DNA of 36,722 bases from NCBI GenBank assembly GCA_030594205.1, contig JAUVFR010000013.1, forward strand, positions 1 to 36,722, given 5' to 3'. Positions 1 to 8,212 of the stretch are shown piece after piece. Numbering within the stretch: the first letter of the stretch is position 1; each line of letters begins with the position of its first letter. Under the pieces are notes generated by a model that worked only from the letters and a program-made list of their open reading frames with translations, did not search any database and was not told where the DNA came from. Both the position numbers and the translations under genes were made by a program. This DNA comes from Methanobacteriota archaeon. Its GTDB lineage: Archaea; Thermoplasmatota; Thermoplasmata; RBG-16-68-12; JAJISG01.

Positions 1-608
1 CCTCTTCTCTCGACGAGCTCCTTGAGCTCTCGGACAGCGGCCGGGTCTCCGACGTAGGCAGTTCGGTTCGTCCTCGTTTTCGTGTTCCGGAAGTCTATCT
101 CGGCGTAGGTCTTGCCGCCTTCCTCCAGGAGCTTTGCGTCTCTCCAGCGGAGGCCGAGGACCTCACTCGGTCGGGCTCCTGTAGCCCGTAAGAGGCGCAG
201 AATGACGCGCTTGTCGAGAGGCATGGGCCGGACTAGCCGGCGGAACTCGGTGTCCGTCAGAAGGTCCTCCTTCGTCTCGATGCGGCTTCGTCGTCGTCCA
301 ATAGCGCCGAGGGTCCGAAGACTCTTTGGAGTCTCACCGTCGTTCAACCAGCGTAGACAGGCCTTGACCACGGCTGCCATGTAGTTCATCGTGGCATCTG
401 AGAGGCCCTTCTTGCCGGTGATTCCACCTTTTCGGAGCTCGTTGAACCATTTGACGAAGTCGTCCCGGGTGAGGTCAAGGTAGGAGGTAGGCTCGAAGCG
501 CGCTCCAAGGTGGCCAAGGGCACTCCTCGCGTTGGCGAGATAGTTGGTCGATCTCCCCTTACTCTCCAGGGAGGCGAGCCAACGGTCGAGTTCCCCCTTC
601 CAGGTCAT
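1..608 (-). CDS. Tyrosine recombinase (XerA/phage integrase family), cut by window edge
   Basis: I translated the minus strand directly; the frame is open from ATG at 608 to the window edge, about 202 residues, and the C-terminal catalytic half lies outside. The N-terminal part (DRWLASLESKGRSTNYLANA) resembles a SAM-like core-binding domain. The catalytic domain begins with LLRATGARPSEVLGLRW, which carries the first catalytic arginine of the family, followed by the beta-hairpin lysine region (NTKTRTNRTAYV). The enzyme would cut and rejoin DNA through a tyrosine that is not visible here. An upstream in-frame ATG at 632 exists, but the TATA box overlaps it, so a leaderless start at 608 fits better. 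It could serve an integrated element or dimer resolution; the accessory genes beside it favour the former. Confidence 0.85.
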   Translation of the reverse strand, partial: MTWKGELDRWLASLESKGRSTNYLANARSALGHLGARFEPTSYLDLTRDDFVKWFNELRKGGITGKKGLSDATMNYMAAVVKACLRWLNDGETPKSLRTLGAIGRRRSRIETKEDLLTDTEFRRLVRPMPLDKRVILRLLRATGARPSEVLGLRWRDAKLLEEGGKTYAEIDFRNTKTRTNRTAYVGDPAAVRELKELVERR

Positions 609-631
609 GAGTTGGAGAACGCGTCTTCCCA

Positions 632-640
632 TATTTAAAC
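632..640 (-). promoter_or_regulatory. TATA box of the recombinase
   Basis: Read on the minus strand the site is GTTTAAATA. Its centre is about 27 nt before the ATG at 608, so the predicted transcript starts on the start codon itself. Confidence 0.55.
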
Positions 641-817
641 ATCGATTGGAGACCAGCCTCAGCACTCATAGGGCCGGTCACACCCAGGGGGTCCCAACCC
701 TCTTCTCATCACAGGCTGGCGCGGATGGGTTCCCTTGGCTTTATCGTTCGCTCCCGGTGCGGGGACACAGGTAGCCTCCTTTGGCGGGACGGAATTACCA
801 GATCATTCGGGCGGCCC

Positions 818-1399
818 TCAGAGGCTGGCGAGCCACGTGTGTTCCGGATAACATGCCTCAACGGAGACGCGCAACCACTCGCTCGCCTCGTCGGCCAGGA
901 GCGGACGTATGACCTGAAAGTCCTGTTCATCAACTTCCGACGGTTCCTTCGCCTTGTATAGGAGCACGATTTCGGGGGCCAGATAGGGGAGACCGGTCGC
1001 GGACTTGTGCCCCATCTTGGAAAGCGGCCGTGCGATCTCCATCATGCGGCGGAACCTCCACACACCCCCCGTTGATTCGTTCAGGAGAATCTCCAGATCT
1101 GCCTTCCCAGGACTGACGGCGTGAATCTCATGGATCGGCAGGTCAAGTCGAAGCCCCTTCTTCCATCGTTCAAGCCCCGACTTCCCAGGAATGACATACT
1201 TGAACTCCCACTCCGGGAGGTGGTTCTGGAAAGTCTCTTGATCTCGGCGTAGGATGGCAATCTCAGCGTCCTTGTGAGGTCGCGTGACTCGACCGACGTG
1301 GAGGTCTATGGCCCACCCCCCGGCCATGAACCAAGGATGGGGGAATCCCGCCAACAGGTCGTTGATGGAAGCAAGATCCTCGAAGGCCGGCAGCGCCAT
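818..1399 (-). CDS. Aminoglycoside-2''-adenylyltransferase-like nucleotidyltransferase
   Basis: This 193-residue protein has the nucleotidyltransferase core FMAGGWAIDLHVGRVTRPHK followed by DAEIAILRRD. The glycine pair and the D-x-E acidic pair are the nucleotide and metal ligands of the family. Its best match by motif is the aminoglycoside-2''-adenylyltransferase group (ANT(2'')-like), which transfers AMP to a hydroxyl group. Most members of this broad family in environmental genomes have no tested substrate, so drug resistance is not established. A GGAGGGG ribosome site lies just before the ATG at 1399. It stands alone, divergent from the GrpB gene, next to a recombinase, which suggests a recently acquired segment. 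Confidence 0.8.
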   Translation of the reverse strand: MALPAFEDLASINDLLAGFPHPWFMAGGWAIDLHVGRVTRPHKDAEIAILRRDQETFQNHLPEWEFKYVIPGKSGLERWKKGLRLDLPIHEIHAVSPGKADLEILLNESTGGVWRFRRMMEIARPLSKMGHKSATGLPYLAPEIVLLYKAKEPSEVDEQDFQVIRPLLADEASEWLRVSVEACYPEHTWLASL

Positions 1400-1498
1400 C
1401 GTCCCCTCCGGAGACTCGTTGGTTGTTCATCAGGATTCGGGGTAGGAGCCCATGCCAAGTGCTAAGAAACGACCCCGCCTCTTACCTCCCGCCTCACC

Positions 1499-2035
1499 AT
1501 GACCAAGCCTCCTGTCGTCATCGTGCCGCACGACTCCCAGTGGCCGCGCCTCTTCCAAGCCGAGTCGGGGCTCATCCGGAAACAGATCGGATCGTACCTG
1601 GAGGCCCTCGAACACGTGGGGAGCACAGCTGTGCCTGGTCTTGCCGCCAAGCCCATCATCGACATCATGCCGGGGCTCCGGCAACTCTCCGACGCGCAGG
1701 GGTGCATCAAGCCCCTAGCCGCCATCGGCTACGAATACGTGCCCGAATACGAGGACGAGCTACCGGAGCGCCGCTACTTCCGGAAGGGCCCCCCGGAAGG
1801 GAGGACACACCACGTGCACTTGGTGGAAACCGCCACCGAGTTCTGGCACCGCCAACTCCTCTTCCGTGACTACCTTAGGACCCACCCGGACACGGCGGAA
1901 GCGTACGAGGCTCTGAAGCACCGCCTGGCCCGCAAGGATCTCACCGATCGCGACGCGTACACCGACGGAAAGACACCTTTTATCGAGGCCGTAATCGAAG
2001 AGGCTCGCGGTGAGGCCGCACGCGGGACGCCCTAG
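1499..2035 (+). CDS. GrpB family protein (UPF0157)
   Basis: The 178-residue product carries the GrpB signature EHVGSTAVPGLAAKPIIDIM near residues 39-58 and a conserved histidine-rich strand (THHVHLVE). The family has a nucleotidyltransferase-like fold; its reaction is unknown, although relatives are found fused to dephospho-CoA kinase or acetyltransferase domains. The gene is complete and starts with ATG directly after a short non-coding stretch. It belongs to the same accessory block as the neighbouring nucleotidyltransferase, transcribed divergently. No clear ribosome site is visible, so initiation may be leaderless or nearly so. Confidence 0.88.
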   Translation: MTKPPVVIVPHDSQWPRLFQAESGLIRKQIGSYLEALEHVGSTAVPGLAAKPIIDIMPGLRQLSDAQGCIKPLAAIGYEYVPEYEDELPERRYFRKGPPEGRTHHVHLVETATEFWHRQLLFRDYLRTHPDTAEAYEALKHRLARKDLTDRDAYTDGKTPFIEAVIEEARGEAARGTP

Positions 2036-2116
2036 AGAGGTCTCCCCCACGCACGATGGAGAGGGGTTGCTCAAACTCTTTAACCCGTCCGAGGAATGGA
2101 CGGTTCGAGACACGAC

Positions 2117-3946
2117 ATGAAAATCGTTCCCGACACGAGCGTCGTCGTCGACGGACGCATCACGAGCATCGTTCGGCGCAAGGAACGGGGGGCCGCAGAG
2201 GTCATCGTCCCCGAGGCCGTCGTCGCCGAGCTGGAAGCCCAGGCCGACCGAGGGCAGGAGACGGGCTACAAGGGGCTGGAGGAACTCGGGGAGCTCGCCC
2301 AACTCGCTGACAGCGGCGCCATCACCCTCCGATACGTCGGAAATCGTCCCACGCTGGACGACATCAAACTGGCCGGTGGCGGAGCGATCGACGCCGCCAT
2401 ACGGTCCGTCGCGGAGGAAGAGGGCGCCACCCTCATCACGAGTGACTGGATTCAGGCGCGCGTCGCCGAGGCGAAACGGATCCCGGTCGAGTATCTGCGA
2501 CCCAAGACCAGGGGGAAGCGGCGCAAGCCCGGTCTGTTGAAGTACTTCGAACCGGACGTCATGTCCGTACACCTCAAAGTGAACACGCTGCCCCGCGTGA
2601 AGGCGGGGGTGCCCGGTCAGATGGTCCTGAAGACCGTGGGCAAGGAGAAACTGGGAGAACAGCAGGTCAAGCGCATGGCCCGCGAGATCCTGGCGGAAGC
2701 CAAACAGCATCCGAAGGGGTTCGTGGAGATGGACGAAGGCGGGGCGACCGTCGTGCAGCTCGACGACATCCGCGTGGCGATGGCGTGGCCTCCCTTCTCC
2801 GATGGCCTGGAGATTACCGCCGTTCGTCCCGTGGCCCACGTGAGTCTGAAGGAGTACAAGTTCGCGGAGATTATCCAGGAACGACTGCGGGATCGGTACC
2901 GTGGCCTCCTGATTGCCGGGCCGCCGGGGGCGGGGAAGAGCACGCTGGCTCAGGCGGTCGCGGAGTACCTTCACGAGATCGGGTGGATCGTCAAGACGAT
3001 GGAGAAGCCGCGCGACCTGCAAGTCATCGACGAAATCACGCAGTACACTGCACTCGAAGGCGACATGAGCCGAACCGCCGACCTCCTTCTGCTCGTTCGC
3101 CCCGACTACACCATCTACGACGAACTCCGGAAGACGACGGACTTTCAGGTCTTCGCGGACATGCGGCTTGCCGGGGTGGGCCTCGTCGGGGTGGTTCACG
3201 CCACGCGAGGAATCGACGCCATCCAGCGGCTCATCGGACGTGTCGAACTCGGCATGATACCACAGATTGTGGACACCGTGCTCTTCGTGGAAGATGGGGC
3301 GATCCGTCAGTTCTACAATCTCCGCTTCTCGGTGAAAGTGCCCCAGGGCATGATCGAGGCTGACTTGGCGCGGCCCGTCATCGAGATCGTGGACTTCGAG
3401 TCAGGACGTACCGAGTTCGAGATCTACACCTATGGCGATCAGGTCGTCGTGATGCCGGTCGAGGAGGGGGAGGAGAGCAGCCCGCTGAAAAGCCTGGCCG
3501 AACGGCAAATCGCCTACGAGCTCGCCCGATTCGTCAACGGTCCGGTCCACGTCTCGCTGGAGGGAGAGAGTGCGGCCACGGTCTATGTCCCCGAGAAGGA
3601 GATCGCCGGCGTGATCGGCCGAGAGGGACGGCACATCTCCGAGATCGAACGAATCATCGGCATTAAGCTGAATATCCAGCCTCTGAAGGCGCGGACGGGA
3701 AAGGCACGGACGCGATCCGAGGGCAAACCGGCGAAGGTCGACATGGAGCGCCAGAACGTCATCGTCCGGGCCGGAGGAGAATTCTCAGGGCAGCACGTGG
3801 AGGTCCGAATTGCCGGCCAGCCCCTCTTTCAAGGGACCGTCGGACGAGACGGCTTCATCCGGGTCGCCAAGGGAAGTGAGGATGGGAAGACCCTCCAAGA
3901 CGCCTTCTTTGCCAACAAGCGGGTGACCGTGGCCCGCCTGAGCTAA
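2117..3946 (+). CDS. PIN domain-ATPase-KH protein (PINA family)
   Basis: The protein of 609 residues starts with a PIN nuclease domain ([12 protein letters not shown], then AVVAELE and [10 protein letters not shown] with the expected acidic residues). A VirB11-type ATPase follows, with Walker [10 protein letters not shown] at 268-276 and the downstream segment [22 protein letters not shown] domain sits near 490-520 ([14 protein letters not shown]). The tail resembles a TRAM-like beta-barrel. Archaeal PINA is a hexameric ATPase; the Sulfolobus protein promotes Holliday junction migration. I chose ATG 2117 because homologues begin [11 protein letters not shown] 2096 is in frame and adds seven residues. 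The SAM hydrolase gene begins three bases after the stop, so the two are probably co-transcribed. Confidence 0.9.
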   Translation: MKIVPDTSVVVDGRITSIVRRKERGAAEVIVPEAVVAELEAQADRGQETGYKGLEELGELAQLADSGAITLRYVGNRPTLDDIKLAGGGAIDAAIRSVAEEEGATLITSDWIQARVAEAKRIPVEYLRPKTRGKRRKPGLLKYFEPDVMSVHLKVNTLPRVKAGVPGQMVLKTVGKEKLGEQQVKRMAREILAEAKQHPKGFVEMDEGGATVVQLDDIRVAMAWPPFSDGLEITAVRPVAHVSLKEYKFAEIIQERLRDRYRGLLIAGPPGAGKSTLAQAVAEYLHEIGWIVKTMEKPRDLQVIDEITQYTALEGDMSRTADLLLLVRPDYTIYDELRKTTDFQVFADMRLAGVGLVGVVHATRGIDAIQRLIGRVELGMIPQIVDTVLFVEDGAIRQFYNLRFSVKVPQGMIEADLARPVIEIVDFESGRTEFEIYTYGDQVVVMPVEEGEESSPLKSLAERQIAYELARFVNGPVHVSLEGESAATVYVPEKEIAGVIGREGRHISEIERIIGIKLNIQPLKARTGKARTRSEGKPAKVDMERQNVIVRAGGEFSGQHVEVRIAGQPLFQGTVGRDGFIRVAKGSEDGKTLQDAFFANKRVTVARLS

Positions 3947-3949
3947 GCG

Positions 3950-4747
3950 ATGCCCCTCATCACCCTCCTTTCCGACTTCGGACCCGGCAAGTACGTGGCG
4001 GCGATGAAGGGCGTGATCCTCTCCATCAACCCCGAGGCCACGCTCGTGGATTTGGACCACGACATTCCAGCGCAGAACGTGCGCGAAGGGGCCTTCGTGT
4101 TGGGTGCGGTGGTCCCCTACTATCCCTCGGCCATCCACCTCGCGGTCGTCGATCCGGAGGTCGGCGGACCTCGCAGACCCCTGGTCATCGAGGGAGAGAA
4201 GGGGATCCTCGTCGGCCCCGACAACGGCCTTCTCCTCCCCGCTGCGGCGACCTTCGGTGACTTCACCGCCTACGAGCTCTCCAACGTGGAGTACCGCCTC
4301 CCCGAGGTGTCTCACACCTTCCATGGCCGCGACATCTTTGCCCCCGCGGCGGCCCACCTGAGCCTCGGCGTCGAACCCTCGGAGATGGGCAAGGCGGTCC
4401 GTTCTCTCGTGGAGCTGGACTTTGGGGAGTACGAGGTAACGGAGGACGTAATCCGAGGGGAGATTCTCTTCGAAGATCGCTTCGGGAACCTGATCACCAA
4501 CGTTCCCCAGGAAGCCCTTCCATCGTGGACGTCTCTTGGGGGCTCCTATTCGTTGGAAGCGAGCACGATCCACGAGGTCCCCTTTGTCAAGAGCTACACG
4601 GCCCACGATCCGGGAAAGGCCCTCCTGACCCTCTCAAGCGACGGATACCTGGAAATCGCGGTGAACTGGGGGAACGCTCGAGAGACCGTTGGGCTGGGGC
4701 CGGGCGAGCGCTTCGTCGTACGGAAGTCCTCCGCGAAGAAAAGCTAG
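3950..4747 (+). CDS. SAM hydrolase (S-adenosyl-L-methionine hydroxide adenosyltransferase, DUF62)
   Basis: The 265-residue protein shows the family motifs in order: ITLLSDFGPGKYVAAMKGVI at the start, AVVDPEVGGPRRPLV near 60-75, GPDNGLL, and TFHGRDIFAPAAAHL near 120. Members cleave SAM to adenosine and methionine using an activated water, and share the fold of fluorinase. The usual VVDPGVG motif reads VVDPEVG here, a glycine to glutamate change in the loop. The length is normal for archaeal members. It follows the PIN-ATPase gene with a three-base gap. The physiological role of SAM hydrolysis in archaea is unclear; trimming SAM pools has been suggested. Confidence 0.9.
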   Translation: MPLITLLSDFGPGKYVAAMKGVILSINPEATLVDLDHDIPAQNVREGAFVLGAVVPYYPSAIHLAVVDPEVGGPRRPLVIEGEKGILVGPDNGLLLPAAATFGDFTAYELSNVEYRLPEVSHTFHGRDIFAPAAAHLSLGVEPSEMGKAVRSLVELDFGEYEVTEDVIRGEILFEDRFGNLITNVPQEALPSWTSLGGSYSLEASTIHEVPFVKSYTAHDPGKALLTLSSDGYLEIAVNWGNARETVGLGPGERFVVRKSSAKKS

Positions 4748-4807
4748 CGAAGCCCATCGCGGTCGGGTAGAAACAGGATCCGAATACGGTTGAGGGCGGG
4801 CCAACGC

Positions 4808-6256
4808 TCAGTCCAGCTCGTGGCGGACCCTCTTCCCAAAGAAGGCCCTCTCGACGAGCTTTTCCGGGAGGACTCCTCGATGCTTGAGCCCCATGAAGGC
4901 CCGGACTCCGTGTCGCATAGCCCACCTGGTCCTCCCCCGGATCAGGTTGTACGCCGCGAGAAGGGCGCTCTTCGTGAGCCCCGTCTCATAGTTGTGCATC
5001 GCCCATTCCCGCATCTCCTCGTATTCTTCTGGCTCGTATTGTGCACCCTCCGGCAGCCAGACCGTGTGGAGGACGTCGTACTTGCTCCAGTCCAAGTCCA
5101 GCCACGCAACCTTCGTCGCCTGGCTCCTGTCATCCCCGGAGTAAACGATGCCCTCCCTGTACATCTTGTCGAACAAGGGCGTGCCAGGCAAGGGTGTCAA
5201 GATGCTCCATCCCATCACATCAATCTCAGCCGCGTTGTACCAGTCTACCATGAATTCGACGTCCTCCCAGGTCGCGCTTTGCGGCGAAAGGATTGTGGAC
5301 CCCCAGGCCATGATGCCGTAGTCATGGCACGCTTTCGCCAACTTTGGATAATACTTGGGTGTGTTCTTCTTGACGCCTAGCTCGCCCGTAAGGACCCGAG
5401 AGTGGACATTCTCGAAGCCGAAGTAGAGGGAGTAGCAATTCGTGTCGCTTGCCAGCCGGAGGAACTTGTGGTTGACTCTGCCCTTGAAGTTGACCACGAG
5501 GTTCATGTCGGTGGCGCTGTTCCAACCCCCCTGGACCTCACCCAAGTTCGCGCGAATCGCTTCCAAAACAGGATAGACGGTCTTCGGATCGTTGAGGTCA
5601 TCGTCGAGGGAGACCATGGTGTTGGTCGGACCCCGGACGTCGTGATAGTGCTCGATCTCCTGGAGAATGAACTCGATCGGGCGTTGTCTGTATCGGCTCC
5701 CGAACATGCCCGGAACGCAACAGAACTCGCATCCCCAGGGACAACCTCGCAGAAACTGGACCGGGAACTGCCAACCCGGTCGAAGCGGTTCTTCGCACAG
5801 GACAGGGAAGTCCGATTCAACCGGATGACCCTGGTAGACCGGTTTGAGTCGGCCGGCCTTCAAGTCGGCAATGAGGTCCGCGACGACACTCTCTCCCTCG
5901 CCCACGACGATCGCATCCGCGTTCTTGTATTCTTCAGCGGCCAGCTCCGGATACCCCGCGATCATGCTGACGTGGATGCCGCCCAGAACCACGGGCTTCC
6001 CCCGACTCCGATACGCCCTGGCGATCCTGTACAGCCGCTTGACGGGGTAGGTGTACGCGGTCCCGAACATCACGTCGCCTTCGAAGTCGATCTTGTCCCC
6101 CCGGGTTTCATCGAGAATTCGAAACTTTATGGAGGGATCGATCTGGCGGACGAGCTGCCGGATGATCTCTCCGCCATAGGGCTGGCAGTACACGCCGTAC
6201 TTGCTGTACCCCTCACCGTGCAGCGGATTGACAAAATCGATCTGCTGCAGTTGCAT
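4808..6256 (-). CDS. B12-binding-domain radical SAM enzyme
   Basis: The protein of 482 residues has an N-terminal Rossmann-like domain like that of cobalamin-dependent radical SAM enzymes (VVLGGIHVSMIAGYPE, then AIVVGEGESVV), followed by the radical SAM core. The cluster motif is RGCPWGCEFCC with cysteines at 172, 176 and 179 (C-x3-C-x2-C). The histidine motif D-x-H-x2-G that ligates cobalamin is absent, so B12 may bind base-off or not at all. Conserved segments such as YFGFEN and TPLPGTPLF are typical of class B members. The substrate cannot be read from the sequence, and the gene stands alone, without a biosynthetic cluster. The ATG at 6256 follows a G-rich ribosome site. Confidence 0.88.
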   Translation of the reverse strand: MQLQQIDFVNPLHGEGYSKYGVYCQPYGGEIIRQLVRQIDPSIKFRILDETRGDKIDFEGDVMFGTAYTYPVKRLYRIARAYRSRGKPVVLGGIHVSMIAGYPELAAEEYKNADAIVVGEGESVVADLIADLKAGRLKPVYQGHPVESDFPVLCEEPLRPGWQFPVQFLRGCPWGCEFCCVPGMFGSRYRQRPIEFILQEIEHYHDVRGPTNTMVSLDDDLNDPKTVYPVLEAIRANLGEVQGGWNSATDMNLVVNFKGRVNHKFLRLASDTNCYSLYFGFENVHSRVLTGELGVKKNTPKYYPKLAKACHDYGIMAWGSTILSPQSATWEDVEFMVDWYNAAEIDVMGWSILTPLPGTPLFDKMYREGIVYSGDDRSQATKVAWLDLDWSKYDVLHTVWLPEGAQYEPEEYEEMREWAMHNYETGLTKSALLAAYNLIRGRTRWAMRHGVRAFMGLKHRGVLPEKLVERAFFGKRVRHELD

Positions 6257-6784
6257 GAACCCCCCAGCCCGCCCGGCTAGACCACCCCGATCAGCACGCC
6301 GGAACGCAGAGACTCATTCCTCGCACCGGGCCTCCCTTGTGCCGGGTCGGTCGAGACCAGTCTCATCCGTGTCCCTTCCGGATGAGACGAAACGGAGGCC
6401 GTTCCTTCCTCGCTACTCCTCTCCGAACGGTAGGTGACCACTTCCTCTCCTCCGGGACCCAGACCGCGAATCTGATCTCCCCCATTACACAATTATTCCT
6501 GGGGCATGAACCGTCCCAATAAAGTTTCTTCGGCTGGACCTCGTGCCTTGGAAGAGCCCGAGCAAGGCGCGGAAGTTCCTTTTTGGGCCCCCAAACCACT
6601 AGATAGTGGCGGTTGGTGGGTGCTTATCTTTCCTGTCGGTCCGCCTGAGACCCCAGCTAGCATGAGTTCTCCTACCGAAAGCTAAAACTCCCAACCAGTG
6701 CGGTGGATTAGGTAATGCGTACACCGCCGACCACGCCCCTGTCCGAATTCAAATCCCGGAGTTGCGCACATAGAAAAAGGGCCG
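6257..6784. other. 528-base stretch without a convincing gene
   Basis: No open frame here looks like a known protein. Contents: a perfect 10-bp hairpin at 6360-6388; a minus-strand CTTTATTG box (6517-6524) that would place a transcript start near 6493, just before a 40-codon frame (ATG 6486 to stop at 6363, beginning MGEIRFAVWVPEE); runs of GGCGGTTGGT-like and CCAACC-like sequence at 6608-6735 that could pair; and a 72-base tRNA-like segment at 6698-6769 that fails as a tRNA. The stretch may hold an RNA gene or long untranslated leaders. I cannot assign it. Confidence 0.4.
6360..6388. repeat. Perfect 10-bp inverted repeat (hairpin)
   Basis: The arms GTCTCATCCG (6360-6369) and CGGATGAGAC (6379-6388) are exactly complementary around a nine-base loop. 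There is no T-run on either side, so it is not a standard terminator. It lies about 100 bases upstream of the radical SAM start, where it could be part of a leader RNA or a protein-binding palindrome. Confidence 0.6.
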
Positions 6785-7384
6785 CTAACCTCCGAGGATA
6801 CCCTTCATGTTCCGGAATTGCGCCCTGAGGAATAGGCCCGTCAGCCTGCGAAAGGCCTCCTCGACGCCTTCTCCCGTCTTGGCGCTTGTCAGCAGGTAGG
6901 GAGAACCCCAGCGCCTGCAGAAGGCCCGTATCTCGTCTTCCCGCAACTGCCGGTCCTCGACGAGATCCACTTTGTTGGCCACCACGTACGTGGGAATCTG
7001 ACCGGCGACCTTCGTGGCGGCCCGCCTCCAGCCTTTCAACCGGGCCAGGGTTAGGGGGCGGGTCACATCGCAGACAACCAGGAGGCCCTGGGCGCCCCGG
7101 AAGTACGGGTCTTTCAGGAATTGAGCCAACCCGCATTGGCCCAGGATGTCCCACACCCCTAAGGCCGCCCTCATCCGGTCGCCAGAATCAGGCATCTTCA
7201 TCTGAAGCTCCCTCTGAGTCACCTTGGCCTCCCCAAACGTGACAATATGCCGGTCGTCGAAGACGTCCTCCAAGAAGCGTCGGATCAGGGAAGTCTTCCC
7301 GACGGCCTCCTCGCCCGCCAGGCAGACTTTGAGCTTGAGTCTCGGCGTCTTCAACTCAGTCGTTGGTTCTTCCAGGAGAGCCAT
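6785..7384 (-). CDS. Ras-like small GTPase
   Basis: The protein of 199 residues has all G motifs of the Ras superfamily: GEEAVGKTS (24-32), a switch threonine region (HIVTFGEAK), WDILGQ (78-83), NKVD (127-130) and TSAK (156-159). The WDxxGQ and xSAK forms match eukaryote-like Rab/Ras GTPases rather than bacterial translation GTPases. No C-terminal prenylation cysteine is seen; the protein ends FRNMKGILGG. The ATG at 7384 gives a compact N terminus; a GTG at 7444 would add 20 residues unlike the family. No partner such as a Roadblock protein or GAP is visible nearby, so its process is unknown. Confidence 0.88.
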   Translation of the reverse strand: MALLEEPTTELKTPRLKLKVCLAGEEAVGKTSLIRRFLEDVFDDRHIVTFGEAKVTQRELQMKMPDSGDRMRAALGVWDILGQCGLAQFLKDPYFRGAQGLLVVCDVTRPLTLARLKGWRRAATKVAGQIPTYVVANKVDLVEDRQLREDEIRAFCRRWGSPYLLTSAKTGEGVEEAFRRLTGLFLRAQFRNMKGILGG

Positions 7385-7569
7385 GGTGTGCACCGTCCTT
7401 GACCGCGTTCGTGGAGAACATCCCATTGAGGGTCGGGAGCGCACTCATTCCTCGGAGGAACCGAGTTGGGGTGCGGCCCACGGCTTTCCCCGTCGTGGAG
7501 ACCCTCCTTGCTTTCATGGCCACAGAAATGAACCTCGGTACCATCTGTCATGCGGATTTGCTTGGCCGG

Positions 7570-7576
7570 CTATAAA
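7570..7576 (-). promoter_or_regulatory. Possible TATA box upstream of the small GTPase
   Basis: The minus strand reads AAGTTTATAGCC here. The predicted transcript start (near 7547) is about 160 bases before the GTPase ATG, so the GTPase would have a long leader. Two overlapping short frames begin at 7551 and 7544 but resemble nothing known. Confidence 0.35.
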
Positions 7577-7658
7577 CTTTCCCTGAAAGCCTCAATTTAT
7601 GGAATAAAAGACATATTGTGAACCTACACTCCCGAATTCTGTCCGTACCCTTAGCACG

Positions 7659-8066
7659 TTAAGGTCGGTATGAATTCATCGGTCCTGGGCTTGGACGGGC
7701 GGTTTCAGGTTCCCCGATGCGAGGTGCGCCTTCAGAGGACTCCATCCCCTGCCTTTCGGCCAAACCACCCCAGCAGGTCCTCCGCCGATGACGGCGCAGT
7801 CTGACCTCGTCAATCACCTGACGGGGTGACCTCTCCGGGTTCTCCCTAAACACCCTCTTGATTTTCCTGTCCTGCCAGAGCCTTGCCGAGATGCCCGGAA
7901 TCAGAGTCCCGAGGAAGACAAGCATCGCCCAACCGACATCATCGAGGAGTGCGAAGGTGAGAAGGCCAGGGGCCATCGACAAGGCGCTCAGTAGAAAGGC
8001 AATCTTAAGGAAGGACCAAAATCCAAGGTCCTCCAGGGCCAACCAATCCTCTTGAGAACGACTCAT
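7659..8066 (-). CDS. Hypothetical small membrane protein
   Basis: The 135-residue product is not recognised. After an acidic start (MSRSQEDWLALEDLGF), residues about 18-62 form two hydrophobic helices (FLKIAFLLSALSMAPGLLTF and WAMLVFLGTLIPGISARL) with a short acidic turn between them, followed by a basic, probably cytoplasmic tail. ATG 8066 is preferred over ATG 8105 because a GATAAAA box lies 28 bases upstream of 8066, giving a leaderless message, and the longer form would overlap that box. The last third is arginine- and proline-rich and poorly structured. It is separate from the genes on both sides. Confidence 0.5.
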   Translation of the reverse strand: MSRSQEDWLALEDLGFWSFLKIAFLLSALSMAPGLLTFALLDDVGWAMLVFLGTLIPGISARLWQDRKIKRVFRENPERSPRQVIDEVRLRRHRRRTCWGGLAERQGMESSEGAPRIGEPETARPSPGPMNSYRP

Positions 8067-8090
8067 CAGAGGTACGCGCAACCTGCCAAC

Positions 8091-8097
8091 TTTTATC
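8091..8097 (-). promoter_or_regulatory. TATA box of the small membrane protein
   Basis: GATAAAA on the minus strand, centred 28 bases before ATG 8066. It supports the shorter start and a leaderless transcript. Confidence 0.45.
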
Positions 8098-8182
8098 ACG
8101 CTCATATCGTTTCTCGAATCGAGGAGAAAGGGTGCGTCGCTACATCCTTGTCTTGGTCATCGGGTCAGGGGTCCAACAACCC

Positions 8183-8188
8183 TAATTA
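8183..8188 (+). promoter_or_regulatory. TATA-like box of apgM
   Basis: CCTAATTAGC contains an AT-rich core centred 27 bases before ATG 8213, so the apgM message is probably leaderless. Confidence 0.45.
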
Positions 8189-8212
8189 GCCCGAGCCTCT
8201 ACCGCCCCGCGG

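Noticed and set aside
1760-3199. 479-codon minus-strand frame
   Set aside because: Antisense to the GrpB and PIN-ATPase genes, without recognisable domains.
5402-6280. 292-codon plus-strand frame
   Set aside because: Antisense to the radical SAM gene, which has a perfect cluster motif.
6698-6769. 72-base segment resembling a tRNA (GTGCG...CGCAC ends and TTCAAAT)
   Set aside because: Only five acceptor pairs form, the T stem has two mismatches next to the loop including the conserved 53-61 pair, U8 is missing and no D or anticodon arm folds; introns did not rescue it.
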